A stretch of 64,000 nt of DNA from Pseudopontixanthobacter vadosimaris (GTDB taxonomy: Bacteria; Pseudomonadota; Alphaproteobacteria; Sphingomonadales; Sphingomonadaceae), in assembly GCF_012979275.1 (NCBI RefSeq), contig NZ_JABASZ010000025.1:244873-308872 (forward strand), in the 5' to 3' direction. Shown here in pieces: positions 35,756 to 45,697 of this stretch; the stretch's first letter is position 1, and each line of letters begins with the position of its first letter. A program made the position numbers and the translations under genes. The notes under the pieces are model-generated. The model was not told where the DNA came from and searched no databases. It worked only from the letters and a program-made list of their open reading frames with translations.

Positions 35756-35890
35756 AAGCTTCGCTTTCCCGCCTTGAAATTCTGAATGCCGGATCCTGCG
35801 GCACGCGCCGGTCCCTTTTCGCGCGACTACGCCGAATCCTCCAGCGTCATCAACCCCTTGGTTGCAGGCAGCCCCTTTGCCGGGTCGATG

Positions 35891-35929
35891 CCCGCCATAA
35901 CGGCCCGCCATAATGGCCCGCCATAATGG
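35891..35929. repeat. three 13-bp tandem repeats
   Basis: CCCGCCATAACGG, CCCGCCATAATGG, CCCGCCATAATGG in direct succession. It lies in the divergent promoter region between the pyruvyl transferase and the GDSL autotransporter. Confidence 0.9.
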
Positions 35930-36038
35930 AACGCCGCGAGTGCGCGAAACGCTTGCCGCGATTCGCTTTGCTGATAATGTGCCGCTTGCAAATTCGCGCA
36001 AAGCGGCGTGCGGACGGGCTTCTCGGGAGAAAAACGGC

Positions 36039-37811
36039 GTGACACCAACCAAGTTGAAACTCGTCCTGTCGGCAGCGACTGCGGCAATGGCTCTCATGGC
36101 TCCTGCGGCCGTGCAGGCGCAGCAGACTCCATCTGCCGCATCTGAGGCACAAGCTCCGCGCGTCATCGTGTTCGGCGACAGCCTGTCCGACGGGGGTTTC
36201 TTCAACACGGTCCTGCCGCTTCCGCCCGGCGAAGGCAGCTTCACCACCAACCCCGACCCGGTCGCGCCGGAGGTATTTTCGGGCCTGCTCGGCTTCGATC
36301 TCAACCCGGTCTATGGGCAGGGGGGCACCAATTACGCGATCGGCGGCGCGCGCGTGACGCAGCGTAACGGGCTGGCGATCCCCATCGTGCAGCAATTCGA
36401 GAATTTCCTGGCGGCGGGCGGCAGTTTCGCGCCGGGTGACATCGTCTACGTGCAAGGGGGCGGCAACGATTACTTCTCGTTCCTGGCGGGCGGCGCCGCC
36501 GACCCTACGATCCTGACGACGGCTGCGACGGAACTGGCGGCGCTGGTCCAGCGGATCGAGGCGGCGGGTGCCGACCGCATCGTGACGCTCGCCATACAGT
36601 CGAATTCGCCGGGGCTGGACCTGTTCAACACCACCTATAAACAAGCGCTGGCCGCCAACAATTCGAATGTGCTGTTCTTCGACACGGCGCAGCTGTTCAA
36701 CGAGATCGTCGCCAATGCCGGCGCGTTCGGCATTACCAATGTCACCGGCACCGCCTGCACCGGCTCGTCGCTCACCTGCGGACCGGAAGATTACGTCACC
36801 CCCAATGCCAACCGCACCTATCTGATGGCCGACGCGGTCCACCCAGCTGGCATCACGCAGGAAATTCAGGGGCAGGCGATCGCCAGCCTGTTTACAGGTT
36901 TCACCCTGCCGGGATCGATCGCCCGTTCGGGGCAGCGGGCGATCCGCGATCAGCGCGCGATGTTCGAAACGGTGCAGCGGAACGGCCTCGGCACAGGTGG
37001 CGGAGCGGGTCTGTTCGGCAATATCGGCTACAGCTATTCGGCCGAGGACGGGGCCAGCAATTTCGACCAGCGCGCGGTGATCGGTACCTTGGGTCTGGAT
37101 TACAGCCTTTCGGACGCGGTGGGGATCGGCATTGTCGGGGGCTATTCGGACGGTGACGGCGATTACACATCGAACAATGGCGCGCTGGATCAGGAAAGCT
37201 GGACGGTGTCGGCCTATGGCCGCGCCGGGATCGGCCCGTTCGGTATCATCGCCGATGCCACCTATGGGCAGGGCGATGTCGCGATGTCGCGCAGCATCCT
37301 GCTCGGCCCAGTGACCCGGGTGCAGGATGCCGATACCGATACCGAATTGTTCGGCGCGCGTGCATCGCTGCATTACACCGTGCCCGTCGGCATGATGTCG
37401 GTCGGTCCCGAGATCGGCGTCGCCTATGAACGCGTGGAAGTGGACGGCTTCACCGAAAGCGGCGGTTTCTCGACATCGCTGACCCTGGCCGATGCGGAGC
37501 TGGAGAGCCTGACGGGCAGGGCGGGCTTGGTCGCAACGGCTCCGCTCGCCGGCGGCGTCGGCTTTCTGGCCCGCGCGAGCTATGTCCATGAATTCAAGGA
37601 CGAGGCGAACCGGTTCACCGTGACTGCATCGGGCGCGCCGGTCTCCTACAATTCAAGCTACGCCTTCGGCGATGATGATTATGGCGAGATCGCGCTGGGC
37701 GTCGACGGTGCGATGGGTGCGGTGATCCTGCGCGCCGGTGCCTCGGCCGAAATCTTCCGCAACGACGGTCAGGCAGTGACCGCCTATGCGGGACTGGGTC
37801 TGCGCTTCTGA
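36039..37811 (+). CDS. GDSL esterase/lipase autotransporter
   Basis: 590 residues from GTG at 36039 (GGGAG upstream). A signal peptide (residues 1-28, ending AVQAQ) is followed by a GDSL hydrolase domain: block I FGDSLSDGG with Ser48, block III GGNDY, and the DAVHPAG block with the Asp-x-x-His pair. From about residue 320 to the end is a beta-barrel autotransporter domain finishing in AYAGLGLRF with the terminal aromatic. It would be displayed on the outer membrane as a surface esterase, like EstA/EstP of other proteobacteria. The frame is open upstream, but no better start exists. Confidence 0.93.
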   Translation: MTPTKLKLVLSAATAAMALMAPAAVQAQQTPSAASEAQAPRVIVFGDSLSDGGFFNTVLPLPPGEGSFTTNPDPVAPEVFSGLLGFDLNPVYGQGGTNYAIGGARVTQRNGLAIPIVQQFENFLAAGGSFAPGDIVYVQGGGNDYFSFLAGGAADPTILTTAATELAALVQRIEAAGADRIVTLAIQSNSPGLDLFNTTYKQALAANNSNVLFFDTAQLFNEIVANAGAFGITNVTGTACTGSSLTCGPEDYVTPNANRTYLMADAVHPAGITQEIQGQAIASLFTGFTLPGSIARSGQRAIRDQRAMFETVQRNGLGTGGGAGLFGNIGYSYSAEDGASNFDQRAVIGTLGLDYSLSDAVGIGIVGGYSDGDGDYTSNNGALDQESWTVSAYGRAGIGPFGIIADATYGQGDVAMSRSILLGPVTRVQDADTDTELFGARASLHYTVPVGMMSVGPEIGVAYERVEVDGFTESGGFSTSLTLADAELESLTGRAGLVATAPLAGGVGFLARASYVHEFKDEANRFTVTASGAPVSYNSSYAFGDDDYGEIALGVDGAMGAVILRAGASAEIFRNDGQAVTAYAGLGLRF

Positions 37812-37947
37812 GGAACGGCATCCGCGCCGGGCGGGTATCCTTGCCCTGAAACAAGTCATTGCGGGGTGGTTGCCAGGCGATCTGCACCATCCCCAGTCAT
37901 CCGCCCGGAATCACGCATCCTGCATCATCCGGCAGGAGTGCGAACTC

Positions 37948-39054
37948 TCACCCGTTCGGTTCGATATAGTGGTCAAGCTCCGCGAAGGAGGTCTGATCCG
38001 TCAGCAGCAGGGCGGCAGGCCGCAATTCGCGGAAATGGGCCATGACCATCGTGATCAGCACTGTCATCGGCACCGCCAGGATCGCGCCGACCATGCCCCA
38101 CAGCAGCGACCAGAACAGCAGGGACAGCAGCACGACCAGCGGCGAGATCGAAAGCCGCTTGCCCATCACCTTGGGGTCGATGAAATTGCCCATGATCTGT
38201 TCGATCACCAGCAATCCGCCGGCTACCAGCGCCGCCATTCCGGCGTCTCGGGTGACGAGCACGTAAGCCACGGGCAGCGCCCCTGCGACGATGGAGCCGA
38301 CCGTGGGAATGAAGTTGAGCAGGACGGCAAGCAGACCCCACAGCACCAGATAATCCACGCCGAAGATTGCCAGCCACACCATGTATAGGGCGGCCGTAAG
38401 GGTGCCGAGGATCAGCCGCAGGGTGAAATAAGCGCGAAATTTTTCACCGACGGATCGCCCGATGTCGAGCCAGCGACGATCGCCGCCTTTGGCCGCCACG
38501 GCGGTGATCTTGGCATGCCAATCGTCCGCTTCGGTCAGCATCAGCAGGATCAGGAACAGGATGAGCACCATTCCGGCCAGAGTATTTGTCGTGATGCCGA
38601 GCGCGGTCATCGCACCCGAAGCGAGCATACCATCGCTCAGCAGCGCATCGGCACTCAATTCCGGCCCCTCGGTCAGTATTTCGGGAAGGGGGAAGTTACC
38701 GATCTGCTCCTATAATCGGGGCGCGAGACTGCTCAAGAGGTCGAAAATCTGCGCACCGACGAAGCCGATGCCGAACAGGAAAGCCACCAGGATGGTCAGC
38801 ACCACCAGCAAGCCGGCAAGCGCACCCACCCACCGCAGCCTTGCAGGCATGGACTCGCGTATGGCATCGGAAAGAGGCCATACGGCGAGGGCGAGCAGCA
38901 ATGCACATGCCGCCGGCATGATCACCGACGCCGTTTCCCGCAGGAGCCAGAATGCTGCGGCGAAGGCGATGACGATCAGCGGTATCCTGATCCGGCTCGG
39001 CATCTGTTGCGCGGGCGCGTCGGGAACTCTTTCAGATAGTGCATCATCTGCCAT
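37948..39054 (-). pseudogene. AI-2E/PerM family transporter with in-frame amber stop
   Basis: The whole frame 39054-37948 encodes an AI-2E-type permease of about 368 residues (helices from IRIPLIVIAFAAAFWL through to AVLLNFIPTVGSIVAGALPV and VIEQIMGNFIDPKVMGKRLSISPLVVLLSLLFWSLLWG). A TAG at 38710-38712 (codon 115, after LLSSLAPRL) interrupts it. The sequence on both sides is in the same frame, and the family resemblance continues without loss (EQIGNFPLPEILTEG), so a single base change or a sequencing error accounts for it. The two halves could only be joined by readthrough; a restart at the TTG around 38658 would give a protein lacking the first three helices. Confidence 0.8.
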
Positions 39055-39234
39055 CCCCGGTGAATGCGCTGGCGGCAGGCTTGTTCCAGCCAGGCGCAGG
39101 CCTGCTGCCGTTTACCGACTCTTCGCTCCAGCCCCGCGCTCTGCAAGAGCAGAAGCACTCCACGGCCGGTTTCGCTGCCCCCTGAAATTCGAAACGCCTG
39201 CTCCTGTCACACGAAATGCAAACTAGTTCTTGCA

Positions 39235-39253
39235 ATTGCGAGTAGGTCGCAAT
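39235..39253. promoter_or_regulatory. inverted repeat, candidate iron-regulator site
   Basis: ATTGCGA and TCGCAAT are perfect inverted 7-mers separated by GTAGG. It is 47 bases before the siderophore receptor start, a suitable place for a Fur/Irr-type operator. Confidence 0.5.
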
Positions 39254-39269
39254 AGCAGCGGCGCTCGTT

Positions 39270-39286
39270 AAGAATCATTCGCAAGA
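39270..39286 (+). promoter_or_regulatory. candidate Fur half-site region
   Basis: AAGAATCATTCGCAAG contains GAATCATTC, a short palindrome, and the 10-mer TCATTCGCAA. The same 10-mer occurs, in the same orientation relative to the gene, upstream of the iron operon at 57726-57717 (minus strand). Confidence 0.5.
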
Positions 39287-39299
39287 AAGCTGAAATTCT

Positions 39300-41399
39300 A
39301 TGGGTTCGTTCACGCTCCGCTCTGCTCTCCTCCTGACCGCTGCTGTGTTTCCAGCTGCGGCCTTTGCCAGCGAATCTGCCGACAGCCAGCCGGAGCGCGA
39401 CTATCTGCCGAGCGAGATCGTCGTGACGGGCGCGCGGGGCGGCTACGGCCTCGACGACGGGTCGACCGCGACGAAGACGCCGACCCCGCTGATCGACGTG
39501 CCGCAGGGAATCAGCTTCATCACCGAAGACCAGCTTGAAGATCAGTCGATCCGGCAATTGAACGAAGCCTTGCGCTACGTTCCCGGTGTCAGCCTGGAAA
39601 CCGGTGAGGGGCACCGGGACGAGGTGTTCATTCGCGGTCAGGAAACGACGGCGGATTTCTACCTCGATGGCCTGCGCGACGACGCGCAATATTACCGCCC
39701 GCTCTACAATATCGAGAGGGTGGAGGTGCTGAAGGGCGCGAATGCCCTGATCTTCGGGCGGGGAGCCGGCGGCGGCGCCATCAACCGCGTGTCCAAGACT
39801 GCGCGGACGGCCGAGATCTTCACGACCGCGCAGGCTTCGGTCGACACGTTCGGCGCCTTTGCACTGCAGGCCGACGTCAACCAGCCGCTTACCGATACGG
39901 TCGCGATCCGGCTGAACGGAACTTACGAGGAATTCGACAATGATCGCGATTTCTACGAAGGTCGCTTCATCGGCCTGTCGCCTACCCTCACCGCCGATCT
40001 CGGGCCGGCGACCCGGCTGACGGCGACCTATTCCTATCACGATGACGAGCGGGTCGTGGACCGCGGCGTTCCCTCCTTCCAGGGCGGTCCCTTGCGCGGC
40101 TACGACGAAACCTTCTTCGGCGATCCCGACTTCAACAGGTCGCAGGCGGAGGTGCATATCGGGCGCATCCGGCTCGATCATGAATTCGCGCCCGGGCTGA
40201 ACGCCAATGCCACCGTCCAATATGGCGATTACGACAAGATCTACGGCAACATCCTGCCGACCGGAACCGACCGTTCATCGGTATCACTCGACGGCTATAA
40301 GGATAGCACCACGCGCGAGAACCTGATCGGTCAGGCCAATCTGGTCTGGCAGACAGAAGGCACCGGGTTCGGTTCCACATTGCTGCTGGGGCTCGAGGGC
40401 AGCCGCCAGGAAACGCAGAATGCGCGGCGCGTGGTCCGCTTCGGCGACACTGACAGGTCGAAGATCACGACGCCGCTTGCCGATCGTATCGTGGTGCCCG
40501 CATTCACGCTCGATCCGGTGTCCCGTTCGCGCGAGAGCACGCTGGAAACGCTGTCGTTCTATTTGCAGGAGCAGCTTGAAATCGGCGATCATGTCGAACT
40601 GGTCGGCGGATTGCGCTGGGATCGTTTCGATCTGGACACCGTGAACATCATCTCCGGCGTAGCAGGGGACCGGGTGGACGAACGGGTGAGCCCGCGCGCA
40701 GGAATTATCCTGAAGCCTGTGGAGCAGCTTTCCTTCTACGCCAGCTATACGGAAAGCTTCCTGCCCCAGGCGGGGGACCAGTTCCTGCTTATCTCACCTG
40801 GGGAGGAACGCTTCAAGCCTGAAAAATTCACCAATTACGAAGTGGGTGTCAAATGGGCGCCCCTGGACGAGGTGCTCGTGACCGCGGCCGCCTTCCGGCT
40901 CGACCGGACCAACACGACGGCGCCCGATCCGGACAATACCGGCCTGATCGTGCAGACCGGCGAAAGTCGGGTCGAAGGGTTCGAGATCGGCGCCGTAGGG
41001 TCGATCACCGATTTCTGGAAGGCCAATCTCGGCTACACCTATCTGGATGGCGAATTGCGGACCTCGTCGGATTTCGGCGTCGCGGGCGCCCGGTTGCAGC
41101 AGTTGCCGCGCCATCAGATTACCGCCTGGAACCGCTTCGATGTCACGGAGCAGTTCGGCTTCGGCGTAGGTGTCATTCATCAGAGCGATCAGTTCGCCAG
41201 CTTCTCCAACACGGTCGAACTGCCGGGCTACTGGCGGGTCGATGCCGCAGCCTATTACACGCTGTCGGATCGGATCGGCCTGCAGCTGAATATCGAGAAC
41301 CTGTTCGACGAAACCTATTATCCCAGCGCGCATGGCAACAACAATATCCAGCCGGCGGAACCCTTCAGCGCCAGGTTCGGGGTGCGGGTGGAGCTCTGA
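39300..41399 (+). CDS. TonB-dependent siderophore receptor
   Basis: 699 residues: signal peptide to about AFA-S24, then plug motifs of the FhuA/FpvA-type siderophore group (EIVVTGARGG, LIDVPQGISFITEDQLEDQ, FIRGQETTADFYLDGLRDDAQYYRPLYNIERVEVLKGANALIFGRGAGGGAINRVSK), and a barrel ending in FGVRVEL. The VPQGISF and GRGAGGGAINRVSK segments are the hallmark of the TonB-siderophore receptor family. Putative iron-responsive sites lie upstream. A ferric-reductase-like membrane protein follows after 148 bases and may reduce the imported iron. Confidence 0.92.
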   Translation: MGSFTLRSALLLTAAVFPAAAFASESADSQPERDYLPSEIVVTGARGGYGLDDGSTATKTPTPLIDVPQGISFITEDQLEDQSIRQLNEALRYVPGVSLETGEGHRDEVFIRGQETTADFYLDGLRDDAQYYRPLYNIERVEVLKGANALIFGRGAGGGAINRVSKTARTAEIFTTAQASVDTFGAFALQADVNQPLTDTVAIRLNGTYEEFDNDRDFYEGRFIGLSPTLTADLGPATRLTATYSYHDDERVVDRGVPSFQGGPLRGYDETFFGDPDFNRSQAEVHIGRIRLDHEFAPGLNANATVQYGDYDKIYGNILPTGTDRSSVSLDGYKDSTTRENLIGQANLVWQTEGTGFGSTLLLGLEGSRQETQNARRVVRFGDTDRSKITTPLADRIVVPAFTLDPVSRSRESTLETLSFYLQEQLEIGDHVELVGGLRWDRFDLDTVNIISGVAGDRVDERVSPRAGIILKPVEQLSFYASYTESFLPQAGDQFLLISPGEERFKPEKFTNYEVGVKWAPLDEVLVTAAAFRLDRTNTTAPDPDNTGLIVQTGESRVEGFEIGAVGSITDFWKANLGYTYLDGELRTSSDFGVAGARLQQLPRHQITAWNRFDVTEQFGFGVGVIHQSDQFASFSNTVELPGYWRVDAAAYYTLSDRIGLQLNIENLFDETYYPSAHGNNNIQPAEPFSARFGVRVEL

Positions 41400-41547
41400 A
41401 GCGTCCAGCCCTGCCCCGATCGGAACCGGCCGCCCGCCACGGGATCATGACTGATCTTTTCGCGGGTGGTTTCAAGCGACTTGCAAACAGGTCCGGTCAC
41501 GGGCAGGCGCTCGTGCGCCGCACATCCGAAGCGGCATCGGGCGGGGG

Positions 41548-42135
41548 ATGATGAAGAATATCGGCGTTCTGCGATCGGTGGTCTGGCTGGTGCTGGCGCT
41601 GCCCGGGATGTCGATATTGTTTCGCTGGGCAGCGCAGCCGGAAATCTATGGCTATGGCCACGCGATCGGCGACACCGGCGACTGGGCGGTGTGGTTGCTG
41701 ATCGCCACGCTCGCGGCAACTCCGTTGCGCGGCCTGTTCCGGCACCGTGGCTGGACGGCATGGCTGATACGCTACCGGCGCGAACTCGGCGTCGCCAGTT
41801 TCGCTTACGCGGCGGGGCACACGATCATCTATATTACCGGCAAGGTCGATGCCGGTGCAATCATCGCAGAAGCGGCATCGCCCGACATGCTCGCGGGCTG
41901 GCTGGCTCTGGCCCTGTTCCTGCCCCTCGCCGTGACATCGAACGACATGGCGGTCCGCGCGCTCAGGCGTTCATGGAAGAAGCTGCACCGGCTGGTCTAT
42001 CCGGCAGCATTACTGGCCTTCCTGCACTGGGTACTGGCGACCTTCGATCCCAAGACCGCCTATGTGTTCATAGGCGGTCTTGGGGTGCTTCAGATCGTCA
42101 GGTTCTGGCGGCGATCCCGTCAGAGAGTCACGTAA
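41548..42135 (+). CDS. ferric reductase-like / MsrQ-like haem membrane protein
   Basis: 195 residues, six hydrophobic segments. The pattern TGDWAVWLLIATLAATPLRGLF, RRELGVASFAYAAGHTIIYI and WKKLHRLVYPAALLAFLHWVL carries the conserved histidines (His in AAGHTII, KLHRLVY and FLHWVL) that bind haem in the ferric reductase/YedZ group. Position directly after a siderophore receptor suggests a role in reducing ferric iron rather than MsrPQ methionine repair; no msrP is adjacent. It converges with the next gene by 16 bases overlap. Confidence 0.82.
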   Translation: MMKNIGVLRSVVWLVLALPGMSILFRWAAQPEIYGYGHAIGDTGDWAVWLLIATLAATPLRGLFRHRGWTAWLIRYRRELGVASFAYAAGHTIIYITGKVDAGAIIAEAASPDMLAGWLALALFLPLAVTSNDMAVRALRRSWKKLHRLVYPAALLAFLHWVLATFDPKTAYVFIGGLGVLQIVRFWRRSRQRVT

Positions 42136-42644
42136 TTGCGGAACCGGGCAACCTCTTCCTCGTCGACATATTTGCCGATTTCCCGGTTAAATTCATTCAT
42201 GTCCTCATAAGGACGATATTCCAGGAATTCTCCCACCATTCGGTCGGTCATGCCGGGAATCAGCGCGATCTCTTCGCGGCTGGCGCTGTTCAGATTGACC
42301 GGGACGAACAGGTCGGAGCGGACGGCGGCGGCCTGTTCCGCAGTCAATGTCTCGAGCAGTGTCGCATTCAGATCCACGGCGGTGGCGTAAGGCTGGTTGG
42401 CGACGATCGCCGCGGCAAGCTCCGGCGAAACCCCGTCCATGCCTGCCAGTTGTTCGGCGGTTACGGTGTTCGCGTCGAGCACTGCACTCCTCGCCCCCTC
42501 GTCGCCTGCGGCGGGCATGGCGGCACCGGTATCTGCCAATGCACCTTCCGTGGCCGGATCGGCCGTGGTGTCCGGACTTTCGGAACAGGCGGTAAGTGTA
42601 AGGGCGGTGCCGACAAATGCCGCCGCGATGATTGTCTTGCGCAT
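42120..42644 (-). CDS. lipoprotein with helix-hairpin-helix (ComEA-like)
   Basis: 174 residues. A lipoprotein signal ends in TLTAC (Cys18). A linker rich in Asp, Glu and Ala leads to two helix-hairpin-helix-like units: LDANTVTAEQLAGMDGVSPELAAAI and FVPVNLNSASREEIALIPGMTDRMVGEFLEYRPY. The second, with NLNSASxEEIALIPG, is the typical ComEA/T2SK HhH repeat that binds DNA. A periplasmic DNA-binding or helical scaffold role is possible. AAGGAGG precedes the start at 42644. Confidence 0.8.
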   Translation of the reverse strand: MRKTIIAAAFVGTALTLTACSESPDTTADPATEGALADTGAAMPAAGDEGARSAVLDANTVTAEQLAGMDGVSPELAAAIVANQPYATAVDLNATLLETLTAEQAAAVRSDLFVPVNLNSASREEIALIPGMTDRMVGEFLEYRPYEDMNEFNREIGKYVDEEEVARFRNYVTL

Positions 42645-43005
42645 AAGATAAAGCCTCCTTCGATGCGCCGCTTTATCCATCTGGAGGTAAATTGCGAACA
42701 TTTTTCGCGTGCCTTACCCCCCGCTTCGTAAGGCAGAATTCACGAGACCGGCGGCATACGAAGGTCGCGGCCAACCCGCTGGTGCCGAACTGTGCCGCCG
42801 CCATTCACATATGCTCAGCAGCAAACGGTTTCTGGTGCGGTCGAGAAGCTGTTCCCAACATCCGTAATCCGCATAAGTCACTGATTTACAGATATTTCTT
42901 TTCAAAAATTCTGTTAAAATTTGACCGGTTCTGACCCCCTATTGTGCCATTCGTGCCAGCCGTCCTACGCCGAATTGTGCCCAGAAAGGGCCGAAGGAGA
43001 AGACA
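42645..43005. other. intergenic region before integrase; likely left edge of island
   Basis: 361 bases between the ComEA-like gene and the integrase, with no supported gene. The last 110 bases are AT-richer (CTGTTAAAATTTGACC). The composition change suggests the boundary of the inserted element is here. No tRNA or att-type direct repeat could be matched by eye to a right-hand copy. Confidence 0.4.
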
Positions 43006-44016
43006 ATGGCAAACATACAAAAGCGCGGCAAGGTCTACAGGGTACAGGTTCGGCGATCCGGAAAGAAGCTGTCGGCGACATTCGATACCAAACGCGAGGC
43101 GCTCGACTGGGCAACCAGAGCGGAAGCCGACATTCTCAGTGGGCGATCGGTGCAGCCAGGAAGGCCGCCCATCGATTCCGCAGAGTTCACCGGCGCCGAA
43201 ATGCTGCTCCGATACAGCGATGAAGTGTCACCGCTTAAGCGGGGTGGAAGATGGGAACAGCTCCGGCTGAAGAAGCTCGCACGCGAATACGATGTGTTTC
43301 AGCTGCCTGCGGCACAGATAAACGGCCCTTCCCTGGCGCGCTGGCGCGATTTGCGGCTCAAGGAAGTGTCGGCTTCAACCGTCAATCGGGAGCTGTGCCT
43401 GATCTCCGCGGTGTTCTCGAAGGCCATGCGCGAATGGGAGGCAGGCATCAGCGCCAACCCTGTTGCCGCTATCGAGAAGCCGCGGAAGCCTCGTGCCCGC
43501 ACCCAGCGGGTGAGCGAGGCGGATCGCATCACTCTCGAAACCCAGCTAGGCTGGGACGGGGCATCCAAGCCGGTCACCCTCGAACAGTATGCCGCCGCCG
43601 CGTTCAGATTCGCGACGCTCACAGCCATGCGGCGGGGCGAAATCCTGTCGCTGGTTTGGGGCGACATCTATTTTGAAAGACAATATGCGCACGTTGACCT
43701 GACGAAGAACGGAGATGAAAGGGACGTTCCTCTGTCGAACCAGGCCATCGAACTGCTCAACCTGCTAGGACCTGGAAAGCGTGGGGAGCGGATCTTCCCG
43801 GTTCAGCCTGGCACGATGGATGTCATCTTCCGCAAGGCACGTAACGCCACGAACCTGACGCACGTGCACTTCCACGACAGCAGGCGAGAGGCCACCACGA
43901 ACATGGCTCCCAAGTTCAACATTCTGGAACTTTCCGCAATCACCGGGCACAAGGACCTGCAAATGCTGAAGGTCTACTACAATCCGGATCCCACCGATCT
44001 GGCGAAGCGGCTCTAG
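43006..44016 (+). CDS. tyrosine site-specific recombinase (integrase)
   Basis: 336 residues with the phage-integrase architecture: an N-terminal SAM-like DNA-binding region (DTKREALDWATRAEADI, then the core-binding part to about 165) and a C-terminal catalytic domain. Catalytic residues are present: Arg209 in TAMRRGE, Lys234 in DLTKNGDER, His290 and Arg293 in HFHDSRRE, His315 in ITGHKD, and Tyr324/325 in VYYNPD. It appears intact. Start ATG follows AGAAGACA; the 244 bases after its stop, up to the Argonaute gene, hold no supported gene. It is the likely mobility gene of the defence island to its right. Confidence 0.9.
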   Translation: MANIQKRGKVYRVQVRRSGKKLSATFDTKREALDWATRAEADILSGRSVQPGRPPIDSAEFTGAEMLLRYSDEVSPLKRGGRWEQLRLKKLAREYDVFQLPAAQINGPSLARWRDLRLKEVSASTVNRELCLISAVFSKAMREWEAGISANPVAAIEKPRKPRARTQRVSEADRITLETQLGWDGASKPVTLEQYAAAAFRFATLTAMRRGEILSLVWGDIYFERQYAHVDLTKNGDERDVPLSNQAIELLNLLGPGKRGERIFPVQPGTMDVIFRKARNATNLTHVHFHDSRREATTNMAPKFNILELSAITGHKDLQMLKVYYNPDPTDLAKRL

Positions 44017-44260
44017 CGTAAGCGCTGCGTCGACAAACGGATCATGCTACTGGGATAAGGTTAGCGAGTAGCAAATCGCGCGACCCGCTAATTCTTAACG
44101 GCTGACCCCAAGTACTCACAACGATCATGCGCGCTGTCGCGTGCTGAGGGTCTGCTTAGCGCCCTCATCTCGGCCATCCCGGCTCTTCAAGCGATTACCT
44201 GAAAGCAGTCCTTCGTTCACCATCGCCACAAAGGCGAGTTGCACCTCGATTGAACCTACC

Positions 44261-45697
44261 TCACATGAAACAGCGGAAATCGAACACCTGGTCGACCAGC
44301 TCCGGGTTCTGCTGGATGATTTCGGCGAAGCGGCCCGAATAGACCATCGTCACCGGCAGCTTCTTGTAGAGCGTGTTGTTGTTCCAATCCATCTTCGTCA
44401 GAGCGAGGATGCCGCTGACGGTTTCGTGCCACCCGCCATCGCCCGAGAAGCGGCGCAGGAGCAGCGGCAACGGGGTCGGCTTCAGCGCACCTTCCTTGTA
44501 GACGTTGTAGCGCGGGTTCTTGAGCTGGACCCCGAGCACGCTCCCCTGCGACCAGGCGAGCGCTTCGGAGGAGGAAATTGGCAGGTAGGTGCCGCGCTCG
44601 ACCGGGTAGTTGTAGGGCTGCGGCTTTTCGGCCGGATTGCCGTATTGGGCCGGCCGGCCGGGCGTGTAACGCACGCCGGTCCAGTCGGTCGACTGCACCA
44701 CCTGGACAAGCTCGACCTCGGTTCCTTCGTTGAAACTGTCGAGCGCAGCCTCGATTTCCTCGTCCTTGAACTCGGTGTTCTTGTGGATCGTGATCTTGCG
44801 CGGCGTGCGCCCGACATGGCCCGCCTGGTAGACATTGAGGCTCTTCGCCAGAACCGACTGCATCTCGTAGTAGGACAAAAAGGGGTTGTGGCGGCGATCC
44901 TCGGTAAACTCCTTGGCGTCGTAGGCGACGAACTGGAATCCCGTCCCGTCGGGATCGAAGACCTGGCTACAACAGGTGGTATATTCCTGGCCGCTGCCGT
45001 CGGTCTTGCGGCGGGTGGCGTAGCTGATGCCGATGAAGGCTTCGGATGGATCGAGCCCGGTCAGCTTCCAGGGTTCGCCGCGCGCCTTGGTGAAGAGCGC
45101 CACCGAGAGGCCCCACATGACGTTGGCGCGGCACGAACGATCGAAGCTGTCCTGGGTGAGGATCTGGATGGGGATCCCGGTTGGCGCGCAGAAGGCCTTG
45201 ATGAAGTGGTGGAGGTTGAAGGTCTCCCCCTCGAAGCAATCGCTCCAAGCGCGCGGGAGGTAAACCAGCGCGACATCGAAGCGGTGGCGATGGGCCCGCA
45301 GCTTGTTGACTTTGTTGAGCAGCGCGCGCGCGAGCCCGTGTTTGTCGCGGGTCGCAGCGAGCCGGTTCAGTTCGTCGGGAAGCGCAAACCGCATGGCATC
45401 TTCTATCGGTGCGATCGGGGTGCGCATCAGCGCCTCGAACCCGGGGTACTCGGGATAGTAGGCGGGCGCTTCCTTCGGCGTCGCCGAGCCGTTCAATTCG
45501 CGCACCAGCCCGTCGATCCGCGCCATATTGGCGAGCGGCGCGATCGCCGCGAAGCGCACAAGCGACGGCGCGCCGAAGCGCAGGCTGAAGGGGCCATGTT
45601 CGATCAGGCCGCGCAAGGGATGGCGGTCGGTCTTGCCCCCGTTGAAGACCAGCTCTGGTTCGGGCGCGATCGAATAGGCGGGCAATGGATCGGTCAT
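44261..45697 (-). CDS. short prokaryotic Argonaute (MID-PIWI), catalytically inactive
   Basis: 478 residues, the size of short pAgo proteins, which contain only MID and PIWI domains. The PIWI half is recognisable: the first strand region [53 protein letters not shown], and the C-terminal [17 protein letters not shown] with [15 protein letters not shown]. The slicer position is IGIS, with Ser where active PIWI domains have Asp, so it cannot cleave targets; it is expected to be a guide-dependent sensor. It overlaps the upstream SIR2-APAZ gene by 4 bases (ATGA). Both together match the SPARSA architecture, in which short Argonaute and SIR2-APAZ form a heterodimer that depletes NAD upon recognising invading nucleic acid. 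Confidence 0.9.
   Translation of the reverse strand: MTDPLPAYSIAPEPELVFNGGKTDRHPLRGLIEHGPFSLRFGAPSLVRFAAIAPLANMARIDGLVRELNGSATPKEAPAYYPEYPGFEALMRTPIAPIEDAMRFALPDELNRLAATRDKHGLARALLNKVNKLRAHRHRFDVALVYLPRAWSDCFEGETFNLHHFIKAFCAPTGIPIQILTQDSFDRSCRANVMWGLSVALFTKARGEPWKLTGLDPSEAFIGISYATRRKTDGSGQEYTTCCSQVFDPDGTGFQFVAYDAKEFTEDRRHNPFLSYYEMQSVLAKSLNVYQAGHVGRTPRKITIHKNTEFKDEEIEAALDSFNEGTEVELVQVVQSTDWTGVRYTPGRPAQYGNPAEKPQPYNYPVERGTYLPISSSEALAWSQGSVLGVQLKNPRYNVYKEGALKPTPLPLLLRRFSGDGGWHETVSGILALTKMDWNNNTLYKKLPVTMVYSGRFAEIIQQNPELVDQVFDFRCFM

Noticed and set aside
39020..39110. EcfG-type promoter before the AI-2E gene
   Set aside because: GGAAC with 16-base spacing ends in CATT rather than (C/G)GTT, so the -10 core is not met.
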